The notes under the pieces: model-generated | Database searches by the model: none | What the model was told of the DNA's origin: nothing | What the model saw: only the letters and a program-made list of their open reading frames with translations | Shown: in pieces, positions 16,421 to 24,745 of the stretch | Layout: the number at the start of each line of letters is the position of its first letter | Position numbering within the stretch: position 1 is the stretch's first letter | Made by a program: the position numbers and the translations under genes | From: Mycolicibacterium sp. GF69 | Lineage (GTDB): Bacteria > Actinomycetota > Actinomycetes > Mycobacteriales > Mycobacteriaceae | Length of the DNA: 56,221 bases | Direction of reading: 5' to 3' | Assembly (NCBI RefSeq): GCF_003284965.1 | Contig: NZ_QMEW01000034.1 | Coordinates: 1-56,221, forward strand

Positions 16421-17575
16421 TTAGGCGATTCCTGTTGCGGAGTCGGGTGACTCCTGCACCGGATTGACGACGTTGGTGCACCGTGTCCAGGACTGCACCA
16501 CCGTCTCGGTGGGGTGATCGATGACCGCTGGTTCGGTCGGCGCGCCGACGTCCAGCAGGCCGTGTTGACGGCAGTAGTCGTCGTTGTAGATGGTGTCGAA
16601 GTAGCGTTGTGGTCCGTCGGGGAAGACCGCCGCGATGCGCGTGCCCGGCGGATGAGTGCGCGCCGCCCAGCCGGCGACAAGCGCCACCGCGCCCACACTC
16701 CAGCCTCCACTTGTGTAGTAGGTGCTAGCCAGGGTGCGGCAGGCCCATACCGCTTCGGCGGGCGCGACCCAGTGCGCCTCGGAGAAGCCTTCGTAATCGA
16801 CGTTGTGTGGATAGATACTGGACCCGAGGCCGCGCATCAACCGCGACGAGGCTGGCTGACCGAAGATCGTCGACCCGACGGTGTCCACACCGATCAACTT
16901 GAGGTTCGGGTTGGCTTCCCGCAGTACCCGCGCCACCCCGGCCGAATGCCCACCGGTGCCCACCGAACACACCAAGACATCGATCTGACCGAGTTGAGCG
17001 AGTAATTCAAGGCCCAGCGGCCGGTACGCCTCGACGTTGTCAGGGTTGTTGTACTGGTCGGGGCACCAGGCGTGCGGATCATCAGCCATTAGCTCCGCTA
17101 CTCGATCGCGTCGGGCCTGCTGCCATCCACCAGAAGGATGAGGCTCGGTGACCAAATCCACCTGCGCCCCATAAGCCGCTAGCAGGCGCTGAATGATGGG
17201 TTCCATGCCGGGATCGGTTACCAGCGTGACCGGATGACCATGTACACGCCCCGCCAAGGCCAGACCCAAACCCAACGTGCCGCTGGTCGACTCGACGATC
17301 TGCGCCCCAGGGGACAACTGCCCGCGCGCTCGGGCGCGCTCGACCATGTGCAACCCGGGCCGATCCTTTATTCCGCCGGGGTTGAAGCCTTCCAGCTTGG
17401 CCCAGAAGCCGCGCTCACCGTCGCCGAATGGCGACGATACCCACAGCACAGGAGTGTTGCCCACCAGCGAAGCCGGGTTTCGGGCCGCCATTGGTGCTGA
17501 ACGAAGCCATCTGGTCGCGTCGCGACGCCGTACTGAACGATGAGTAGAAGAATGAATAGGAACAACAGAGTTCAT
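16421..17575 (-). CDS. cysK2: CysK2-like PLP-dependent cysteine synthase-family enzyme, copy 2
   Basis: About 384 residues if ATG 17575 is the start; the frame also offers ATG 17587 and ATG 17491 (MAARNPASLVG), none with a clear ribosome binding site. PLP lysine in NPGGIKDRPG, ESTSGTLG loop and SVGTGGHSAG phosphate loop are intact. Copy 1 (1852-2961) is very similar throughout, including DPGMEPII and FPDGPQRYFDT. It lies downstream of an lpqS homologue on the same strand, the arrangement lpqS-cysK2 (Rv0847-Rv0848) of M. tuberculosis, supporting the CysK2 (O-phosphoserine-dependent S-sulfocysteine synthase) identity. The His-rich exported protein follows 16 bp later. Confidence 0.85.
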   Translation of the reverse strand: MNSVVPIHSSTHRSVRRRDATRWLRSAPMAARNPASLVGNTPVLWVSSPFGDGERGFWAKLEGFNPGGIKDRPGLHMVERARARGQLSPGAQIVESTSGTLGLGLALAGRVHGHPVTLVTDPGMEPIIQRLLAAYGAQVDLVTEPHPSGGWQQARRDRVAELMADDPHAWCPDQYNNPDNVEAYRPLGLELLAQLGQIDVLVCSVGTGGHSAGVARVLREANPNLKLIGVDTVGSTIFGQPASSRLMRGLGSSIYPHNVDYEGFSEAHWVAPAEAVWACRTLASTYYTSGGWSVGAVALVAGWAARTHPPGTRIAAVFPDGPQRYFDTIYNDDYCRQHGLLDVGAPTEPAVIDHPTETVVQSWTRCTNVVNPVQESPDSATGIA

Positions 17576-17683
17576 GGGTGACTTCATTTCTGCATCGGTG
17601 CCCCATCTTGAGGGCAAGGTTGATGACGGAATAGCGATCACCGGCCCCGTAGTGCAGACAGCACTGGGCCTGGCGCTAACCGA

Positions 17684-18094
17684 TCAACGACGCGCGATGC
17701 ACAACCGGGTCAAAACTTCACGACCCGTCGAAGAAATAGCCGACGACGAGCGCGGTGGACCCCGCACTCCCGACCGTTTAAAACCTGCGAACGCGATCCC
17801 GGCGAATACCGCAGCGATGACACCGATAGCCAGCAGAGCCGACTCTTCGCCGCGCATCACAGCCGGCACGCTCAGATTGGCCGCCTGGTCCCAGAAACAA
17901 TCGGGGGAAGCGTGATCGTGATCGCCGATCACACCGAACTCTGTGGCAAGCGACGCTGCAAGCGGATGCGGGTCATGTGCTTGGTGATGTTCCGGTCCCG
18001 CGAGAAACTTGCTGCTGCTCAGCAACGCTAAGGCCGCGACCGCTATCACAATAGCGGACCGCAACGTCACCTTACGCGCTTCAGCCGTTCGCAT
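17684..18094 (-). CDS. lpqS: LpqS-like copper-inducible membrane/lipoprotein
   Basis: 136 residues from ATG 18094 (GAAGG 4 bp upstream). N-terminal hydrophobic segment (RSAIVIAVAALALLSSS), then the LpqS-like exposed region EHHQAHDPHPLAASLATEFGVIGDHDHAS, a second hydrophobic segment (SALLAIGVIAAVFAGIAFAG), and the C-terminus TGREVLTRLCIARR, nearly the same as the C-terminus of M. tuberculosis LpqS. LpqS belongs to the copper-responsive RicR regulon. No lipobox cysteine is seen at the first hydrophobic segment, so here it is probably an integral membrane protein. Multiple His residues suggest copper binding at the outer face. Confidence 0.75.
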   Translation of the reverse strand: MRTAEARKVTLRSAIVIAVAALALLSSSKFLAGPEHHQAHDPHPLAASLATEFGVIGDHDHASPDCFWDQAANLSVPAVMRGEESALLAIGVIAAVFAGIAFAGFKRSGVRGPPRSSSAISSTGREVLTRLCIARR

Positions 18095-18300
18095 AACGCC
18101 TTCGAGGATAGCAGCCCGACTACTGGGTGACAGCACCGAAACTTCGGTCGATGCGACACCCGCCTTCCGCCTTGTGCAGCCCGCCTGTGCCGTTTTGCGC
18201 GAGCCATTTTCGGCAGTTCCGACGGCCTATCTCAATTGAGCTGCCCGCGATCTTCGCCGTGCGAGGAGAGTCGGCGACGGTCGACGTCTGATACGAAGTC

Positions 18301-19725
18301 TCACTGCACTGTGGGTGTCGTAGCCTCGTTGGGCGTTGCGGCGAGCACCTCCCATGCCACGCCAGCAGCGATGCCCAGAGCGAGGCTCAGGCCGGCGGTA
18401 AGTATCGCGCTGACGGTCGACCACCGTGCAGGCGCGCGTCCCTCGGCGGGTCCGTCGAGTGGGCGAAACGACGGTACGATCCAGCGCAGGTAATAAAAGA
18501 GGCTCACCAATGTGTTGATGAAAACGACCACGGCCAGCCAGGCGAGGCCGCCATCCCACGCCGCCGTTGCGGTGGTGAGCTTGCCGACGAACACGGCGGT
18601 CGGCGGCGTCCCGACCAGCCCTAACAGGGCGACGACCAGTGCGCCGGCCAACCAAGGCTGGACCCGGGCCGATCCCTTATATGAGGTGATATCCCGCCGG
18701 TCAGGCAGCGCCGTAGTGACCGCGAACGCTGCGCTGTTGGTCACGGTGTATCCGGCCAAATAGAACAACAACGAGGGCAGCGCCAGATCGCTGCGGCCGG
18801 CCACGGCAACCGGAACGAGCAGGTATCCAACCTGGCTCACGGTCGGCAACCCAACAGCCGGCGCGGATCTTTCTGCCAGTAGGCCGCCAAATTGCCCAGG
18901 GTCATACTGACGACGGCGGACACCGCAATCAACAGCGGCCAAGCCACCGCCTCAGGCAGCACCGTCACGAACCGATACAGCGCTATCAGAGCTCCGATCT
19001 TGGGCACTGTGGTCAAGAACATGGCGACTGTTCCGTTGGCGCCTTCGGCGTCGGGAATCCAGAAATGCGCCGGCACTCCGCCGGCCCTTGAACATGAGAC
19101 CAGCGATAACCGCCACCAGGCCGGCGGCGACGGTCGTCGTCGGGCCTCGCCCAGCCGAGAAAGTCAGGTCGTCGTAACGCGCACTGCCAGCGACCCCGTA
19201 GAGAACGCTCACCCCCAGCATCAGCACGATGCCGAACAGCGCGCCTATCAGGTAAGCCTTCAACACTGCTTCTGCGGCCACCGGCCCGCGCTGCAGCCCG
19301 ATCAGCCCGTACAGCGGAATACTGGCCAACAGATACCCAGTCACCAGCACCAACAAGTCATCGGCGCCGGCCAAAATCAGCACCCCGGTGGTCGCGAACA
19401 GCAGCAAAGCATAGGTCTCGCTTTCGCGGGCCGAGCCGGACATTTCGTCGCCTGCCACCGCAAGCACGACCAACAATCCGGCCCCGGCGAGGATGCGCGC
19501 TACCGCGGTGGTGTTGTACACAGCGAAGGCGCCATCGAACGCAGTCTGGTCCGCTGCGGTCATGCCGACCGCCGCTAACACCACCGCACAGCGCACCACC
19601 ACGGCGGCGACGCCCCGAGTTCACCACTGCCGTCGGCGAGGCAGGAACGATCCGCCAATGAACACCACCAGGCCGCCGCCGAACAGCAGCATCTCCGGCA
19701 GCATGAGCAGCGGGCGCATATTCAT
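18301..19725 (-). pseudogene. nuoN: nuoN (NADH-quinone oxidoreductase subunit N) pseudogene
   Basis: Starting at ATG 19725 the N-terminus PLLMLPEMLLFGGGLVVF is followed by an in-frame TGA at 19621-19623. The same frame then continues as NuoN (LLLFATTGVLILAGADDLLVLVTGYLLASIPLYG) to about 19085, where one extra G in AAGGGCC shifts the frame just before PAHFWIPDA. A second shift near 18853, at RRLLG-TVSQVGYL, leads into the C-terminal frame. All helices of a proton-pumping antiporter-like subunit can be followed, but one nonsense codon and two frameshifts prevent translation. Confidence 0.85.
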
Positions 19726-19733
19726 TTCGGGGT

Positions 19734-20985
19734 TCACGGGTTATCTTCCAACCACCTCGACAAGCGCGTCGTTGGCAGGCTCGATGAGATCGAGCAGAGG
19801 CCGGGGAACAGTTCGATCACGATCGACAGCACGAGCAGGCTCCCCGCCGAATAACCCTCCGCGGAGCGCAAATCGAGGAACTCGGTCGAGTGTCCCCGGG
19901 TTGCACCGGTGAAGTCGCGCTGCAGCGCTCGTAGGAAAAGCGCGGCGGTGATCAGGATGCCCGGCAGCGCGATCGCGGTAACTGGTGTCGCGGCGATGCT
20001 GCCGGCCAAAATCTGGAATTCGGCAATGAAACCAGAGAATCCCGGTAAGCCCAGCGAGGCGAAGGCGCCGATTGCGAACAGCGTAGCGAGTTTGGGCGCC
20101 GGACCCGCCAGACCGCCGTAGCCGTTGATGTCGTAAGTTGCGGCCCGTTCGTAGAAGACCCCTGCAAGCAGGAAGAGCGCCCCGGTGATGAGTCCGTGGC
20201 TGACCATTTGCGTCACCGCGCCGGTGATGGCGACCGCACGGGCCTCGGTAGTGCCCGCACCGACCAGTCCGGCCGCTCCGAGGGCCACGACGACGTAACC
20301 CATGTGGTTGACCGACGTGTAGGCGATCATGCGTTTGAGGTCGTCCTGGGCCAACGCCACCAAGGCTCCGTAGAGCACCGAAACCACGCCGACGGCGATG
20401 ATCACCCACGCCCAGCTGCGCCAAGCCTGAGGGAGCATCGGCATCGCGATCCGTACGAATCCGTAGGTGCCCATCTTGAGCAGGACCCCCGGCGAGCACC
20501 GCAGAACCGATGGCCGACGCGTCCGTATGTGCCGGCGGTAACCACGTATGAAAAGGAACGGTCGGCGTCTTGACCGCCAGGCCGACCAGTACCGCCGCCA
20601 GCACCAGCCCCCCAGCCAGTGGGTTGCCGTCCAGCGGTGTCGCGGCGGTCAGCTCCGCCATGTCGAATGTGTGTGGATCGGCTGCGATGTACAGACCGAT
20701 GAAATCGACCAGCAGCGCCAACGAACCAAGAAAGGTGTAGAGGAAGAACTTCATCGCCGATCGACCGGCATCGCCGTGGCCCCAGCCGGCAATGACGAAG
20801 TACATCGCCACGATCGACAAGTCGAAGAAGAGAAAGAACAGGATCAGATCGGCAGAGACGACCAACCCGAGGCTGACCGTCTGCAGGAAAAGGAATAATG
20901 CCGCCTGCAGGCGAATACGGTCCCGGCTGCCGAGTCCGTAAAGCGCACACGCCAAGAAAATGACCGCGGTCATGACCGGGAGAAC
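19734..20985 (-). pseudogene. nuoM: nuoM (NADH-quinone oxidoreductase subunit M) pseudogene, 5'-truncated and frameshifted
   Basis: NuoM-like sequence begins abruptly near 20985 (MTAVIFLACALYGLGSRDR) without the N-terminal helices. It runs through FFLFFDLSIVAMYFVIAGWG and LPPAHTDASAIGSAVLAG, then one extra G in a GGGGG run at about 20488 shifts the frame. The frame from 20474 continues KMGTYGFVRIAMPM...NHMGYVVVALG to the stop at 19734, 8 bp before nuoN. Normal gene order nuoM-nuoN is kept, so a chromosomal nuo operon end was captured and decayed. Confidence 0.85.
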
Positions 20986-21369
20986 ACTGGATCCATTTGA
21001 GAACGACGATCCTGGTCGAGTCAACGGACACCATCGTGCGGTTGCGGACCGAGGTGACCCAGGAGCAAGATCACGGGCGGCCGGAAATGACGATGGCCTT
21101 AGGGCTGATCGACTGCTCAAGCCCGCTGGCGGGCCCTCAACGCGCCACCGACATCACCGCACTGCACCCGCTCTCAGACGGCGGTGAGCAAGCCGGGACG
21201 AAGGGCGCCGGAGACAGGGCGATCCGCAAGTATTCGCAAATCCCCACTGGCCGCGGGGCGCGACGCCCATAGAGCTTGGTCAATGTCGAGCGCATCCACG
21301 AATACAGCATCGCCCGTTTCCTCGCGATCTTGCCGACTTTGGTACACAAACCCTGGTAAGAAATCAAGG
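20986..21369. other. Junction between nuoM remnant and multicopper oxidase gene, no supported gene
   Basis: Short frames on both strands have no recognisable domain. This is the point where NuoM similarity stops, so it probably contains the recombination junction that brought the nuo fragment in. Confidence 0.4.
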
Positions 21370-22803
21370 TTAGGTGTAGTAGATGAACGTCGCCATTCCC
21401 GATTCCAGGTGATAAGTATTGTGGCAGTGGATAAGCCATCGCCCCGCGTTGTTGGTGTCGAAGATGGTTTCGACGGTTTGCATCGGCGGTACAAGGACTG
21501 TGTCTTTGCGGGTCGCGGAGCCACCGGGGCCCTTCACCTGGAATGTGTGGCCGTGTAAATGCATGGGGTGAAACATCATTGATTCATTGATGTATCGGAT
21601 ACGCAGTCGCTGTCCTGGTGCTACGGGATAGCCGTCATTCGGTGGGTTGTACAACTTACCGGTGATCGGCCAGTTGTATCCGTTCACCGGCCCGGCCAAC
21701 CGCAGGTCAATCGTATGGTCCGGATCACGTTGCGCGAGCCGGACACCCGGCGAAGCGGGTAATTGGGCAGTATCCAAGGTCGTCGAGTTGCGCAGCGCTG
21801 CCACGAAATTGGCAACGTTCACGCGGCTCCGCGCACCCTCCACACGAATATTCAACTGCGCGTAGCCGTTCTTGCCTTCGGCGGCGGCGATCAATGGAAC
21901 AGATGAGCCGATTGTAATCGTCGCGTCCACCCGCTCACCCATGCCGATGATCACCGAATTCGTTTGCCGAGCAACGACCGGGTACCCGTCCGTATGGGTG
22001 ACCGTCAGTGGGGTGTTTGCTACCCCCACACGGAAAGCGGTGTCAGATCCAGCATTAATGATCCGTAGCCGAACCCTCTGTCCAGCACGGTAATTCACAA
22101 CCTGCGGATCTGCGTTCACCCGACCGTTGACAAGATAGTACGGGTACACCTTGACGTCGCCGCCGTCGGCACCCAGCGGTGAGGTCGGTGTGACGCCGGC
22201 GTCCTGACCCATCATCGGCATGTCGTCCATGCCGCTCTTCTTGAGGTCCGTCAGCACCTGGTCGGGATTGGTGCCGGTGCCGTCGATCCAGTCATCGAGC
22301 ATCACTATCAGTTCGTCGTCATAGTCGGCGCGCTCGTCCGGGTCCTCGACGATCAGCGCACCGTACAGCCCGCGGTCAAGCTGGGTGCCGACGTGCGAAT
22401 GGTAGAAGTATGTGCCGGCGTCAGGCACGACGAAGTCGTAGACGAACTGCTGACCGGACAAGATCGGCGGTTGGGTGAGCACGGGCACGCCGTCCATGTC
22501 ATTGCGAAGCGCTATCCCATGCCAGTGGATCGTGGTGTCAGTCGGCAGTTTGTTGGCGACCTCCGCGCGAAGCCTCTCACCTTTGCGCAGGCGGATCTCT
22601 TTACCTGGGACCTGATTACCATAGGCCCAGGTGCGAACCGTGCGACCGCCGAGGTCGATGTCGCTTTCAATCGCCTCTAAGGCAAAATCTGCGGCCTTGC
22701 GCCTGTCCTGTTGCGGAGACGAGGGCGAGCAGGCGACTCCAAGACCGAGCGCCGCACCGGCCGCAGACAACCGCAGAAATTCCCGCCGGTCAATCATTTT
22801 CAC
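21370..22803 (-). CDS. mmcO: MmcO-like multicopper oxidase, Tat-exported lipoprotein
   Basis: 477 residues (GTG 22803, or ATG 22797). The N-terminus has a twin-arginine motif RREFLRLSAAG and a lipobox-like LGVACS. All four copper-binding segments are intact: TTIHWHGIAL, TYFYHSHVGTQ, HPMHLHGHTF near residue 420 and the HCHNTYHLESGM end, with the T1 Met ligand present. Size and motifs match MmcO (Rv0846c) of M. tuberculosis, a periplasmic oxidase that converts Cu(I) to the less toxic Cu(II) and also has ferroxidase activity. In M. tuberculosis it is adjacent to lpqS; here a decayed nuo fragment lies between them. Confidence 0.92.
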   Translation of the reverse strand: MKMIDRREFLRLSAAGAALGLGVACSPSSPQQDRRKAADFALEAIESDIDLGGRTVRTWAYGNQVPGKEIRLRKGERLRAEVANKLPTDTTIHWHGIALRNDMDGVPVLTQPPILSGQQFVYDFVVPDAGTYFYHSHVGTQLDRGLYGALIVEDPDERADYDDELIVMLDDWIDGTGTNPDQVLTDLKKSGMDDMPMMGQDAGVTPTSPLGADGGDVKVYPYYLVNGRVNADPQVVNYRAGQRVRLRIINAGSDTAFRVGVANTPLTVTHTDGYPVVARQTNSVIIGMGERVDATITIGSSVPLIAAAEGKNGYAQLNIRVEGARSRVNVANFVAALRNSTTLDTAQLPASPGVRLAQRDPDHTIDLRLAGPVNGYNWPITGKLYNPPNDGYPVAPGQRLRIRYINESMMFHPMHLHGHTFQVKGPGGSATRKDTVLVPPMQTVETIFDTNNAGRWLIHCHNTYHLESGMATFIYYT

Positions 22804-23271
22804 GAGCCTACCGCACGAGTTGATATCTGGACCGGACCGGACGCCAGCCTCCTTTCCAGGCGATCCGGCATGTTCGGCCCGTTGCCAAATGGCGGCGGCA
22901 ATGCGGCAGAAGCACTGGCCTGTGTGGAACGAGCAGCGATGCTCACGGGCCGGGGAGAATCACATTCGGTTGACCCCTGGCGACAGGGCGGTTTCTAAAG
23001 GTTGGGTTCGTGAACCGTCCCGCGTTTAATGCGCACCTCCTTTCTTGGGAAGGTGCATTCATGCCGCGACGGTCAAGGTGATGTCCCCGCATAGTTGTTG
23101 CGACGCTTTCAGTGGCGTCTCGGTTCGAATCATCCGAGAATTCACCGAGCACCCGGGGGCACGCCGGCCCCCGAGGGCGGGTCTGCGACCTACCGTGAAT
23201 GTGATCCGTAACGTTAGCGGCGGATTCCCTTAGATGTCGATGTCTTACGCTAATGCCGAAAGGGGTGCGGA
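22804..23271. promoter_or_regulatory. Divergent promoter region of mmcO and the SagB-type gene
   Basis: About 470 bp without a supported gene. A weak half-match to the CopR-type repeat (TAAAGGTTG then GG) is at 22996-23006, and an inverted repeat (TGCGCACCTCC with GGAAGGTGCA) spans 23030-23057. No good IdeR box was found by eye, although the neighbouring siderophore genes have one. Confidence 0.35.
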
Positions 23272-24636
23272 TTGCCTGCCGCTACCTACCCTGTCGACAC
23301 GCGATTCGCCTTCCGGCCGGGTGTCACCTGTCTGACCACGCCGGCTGGCGCCGTGCTGTTGAGCCCACCGCGCAGCCAGAAGCTATCCCGTCTGACCGCG
23401 GTTCGCCAGCAGGCGCTCAAGACGCTGAACGCGGGGCCCGCGACGGTTTTGGAACTATCCGAACCCGCCGAGCGCAGCGAGGTCGACGGCCTGATCGGTG
23501 ATCTTACTGCCGGCGGCTGGCTGAGCGTGACGGTCCGCGACGGCGGCAGCGACCTGTATTGCATCCAGCCGTTCGGACAGCCGCCGTTACCGCCCTCGAC
23601 GCCAGACCGGCCGGTATTGTCGAAATTCGCTGTACTGCATCGTGATTCCGGCGGATTAGTGCTTGAGCACCCGTTGGGCTGGTGCGATGTGCGCATCATC
23701 GATCCGCGTCTGCTCGTCCTTCTCGGGGGTTCGGTGACGGTGGCCGACCTGCCAATCGCGGTCGCATCGCGATTGATTGACGACCTGTGCTGGGCGGGGA
23801 TCTTGGTCGCCGACGGCGCCGAGGATGACTTCGACGCGCTCAGCTGGAGTGTTTCAGATCTGTGGTTTCACCGTCGCAGTAGCCTCGGTGAGCGCACCGC
23901 GGCATGGGAGCATTTCGGCCCGACCAAGTGGGCCAAGGACCGTTTCTCGCAACCGTCGGCACGCAGACCGGCTTATCCGGGCCCTCCGCTGGCCCTCCCC
24001 ATTCCCGACCTGGACGCGGCACGGGTCGAGGACCCGACTTTGACTGCCGTTCTTGAAGACCGGGTTTCGACACGGGCCTTCGACGCCGCTCGCCCGATCA
24101 GTATCGACCAACTTGCCGAACTGCTATATCGCACAGCGCGGACTCGAAACGTTCAGTCGGTGGGGCCGGGCGAGGAACTGCTGTCGCGGCCGTACCCGTC
24201 CAGCGGCGGCGTCTATGAACTTGAGGTGTACCCGGTGGTGCGCGAGGTCACCGGGCTCGAACGCGGCATGTACCATTACGATTCGTTCGAGCATCTATTG
24301 CGTCCAGTGGCCGCCGGGGATGAGAAATCAGTTGCGCGCCTGATTGAACCTGCGGCGGCCACGTTGGCCGGGGGCGCCGAGCCGCAGGTGGTGCTGGTCA
24401 TCGCCGCCCGCTGTGGTCGGGTGATGTGGACCTACGAGCAGGTCAGCTATGCACTCATCCTCAAAGACGTCGGCGTCCTGATCCAGACGATCTACCTTGC
24501 CGCCACCGCAATGGGCCTGGGCGCCTGCGCCCAAGGGTTTAGTGACACCGCCGCGTTCGTCGCAGCCACCGGCGTCGACGAACGTCAGGAGAGCAGCGTC
24601 GGCAGCATTGTCATCGGCTCACCGAGACAACCTTGA
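23272..24636 (+). CDS. SagB/ThcOx-type FMN-dependent oxidase (azoline dehydrogenase family)
   Basis: 454 residues from TTG 23272, with GAAAGGGG 6 bp upstream. The N-terminal half (about 1-230) is a poorly conserved SagB-type leader domain. The C-terminal half is the nitroreductase fold with SagB hallmarks: LEDRVSTRAFD, YPSSGGVYELEVYPVV, GMYHYD, and SYALILKDVGVLIQTIYLAATAMGLGACAQG. Enzymes of this family oxidise thiazolines or oxazolines to thiazoles or oxazoles in NRPS and RiPP pathways. Mycobactin contains a phenyloxazoline and related nocobactins an oxazole, so an oxidase here could aromatise that ring. It converges on the NRPS operon. Confidence 0.82.
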   Translation: MPAATYPVDTRFAFRPGVTCLTTPAGAVLLSPPRSQKLSRLTAVRQQALKTLNAGPATVLELSEPAERSEVDGLIGDLTAGGWLSVTVRDGGSDLYCIQPFGQPPLPPSTPDRPVLSKFAVLHRDSGGLVLEHPLGWCDVRIIDPRLLVLLGGSVTVADLPIAVASRLIDDLCWAGILVADGAEDDFDALSWSVSDLWFHRRSSLGERTAAWEHFGPTKWAKDRFSQPSARRPAYPGPPLALPIPDLDAARVEDPTLTAVLEDRVSTRAFDAARPISIDQLAELLYRTARTRNVQSVGPGEELLSRPYPSSGGVYELEVYPVVREVTGLERGMYHYDSFEHLLRPVAAGDEKSVARLIEPAAATLAGGAEPQVVLVIAARCGRVMWTYEQVSYALILKDVGVLIQTIYLAATAMGLGACAQGFSDTAAFVAATGVDERQESSVGSIVIGSPRQP

Positions 24637-24652
24637 AGCCCTCGACTAGTAC

Positions 24653-24688
24653 CACTACACCGGTTGGCGGTGCAATTCCTAGGTAGTG
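24653..24688. terminator. Stem-loop between convergent SagB-type and NRPS genes
   Basis: An outer stem CACTAC/GTAGTG (24653-24658 with 24683-24688) encloses an inner hairpin CACCG-GTTGG-CGGTG (24658-24672). It lies in the 109-bp gap between two converging genes, so it could terminate both. There is no U run. Confidence 0.4.
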
Positions 24689-24745
24689 ATGCGGGGAATC
24701 GCCCGATGGTCCAGTGCCCCGTCCTGTTCCTTCCTGTGTAGGCCG

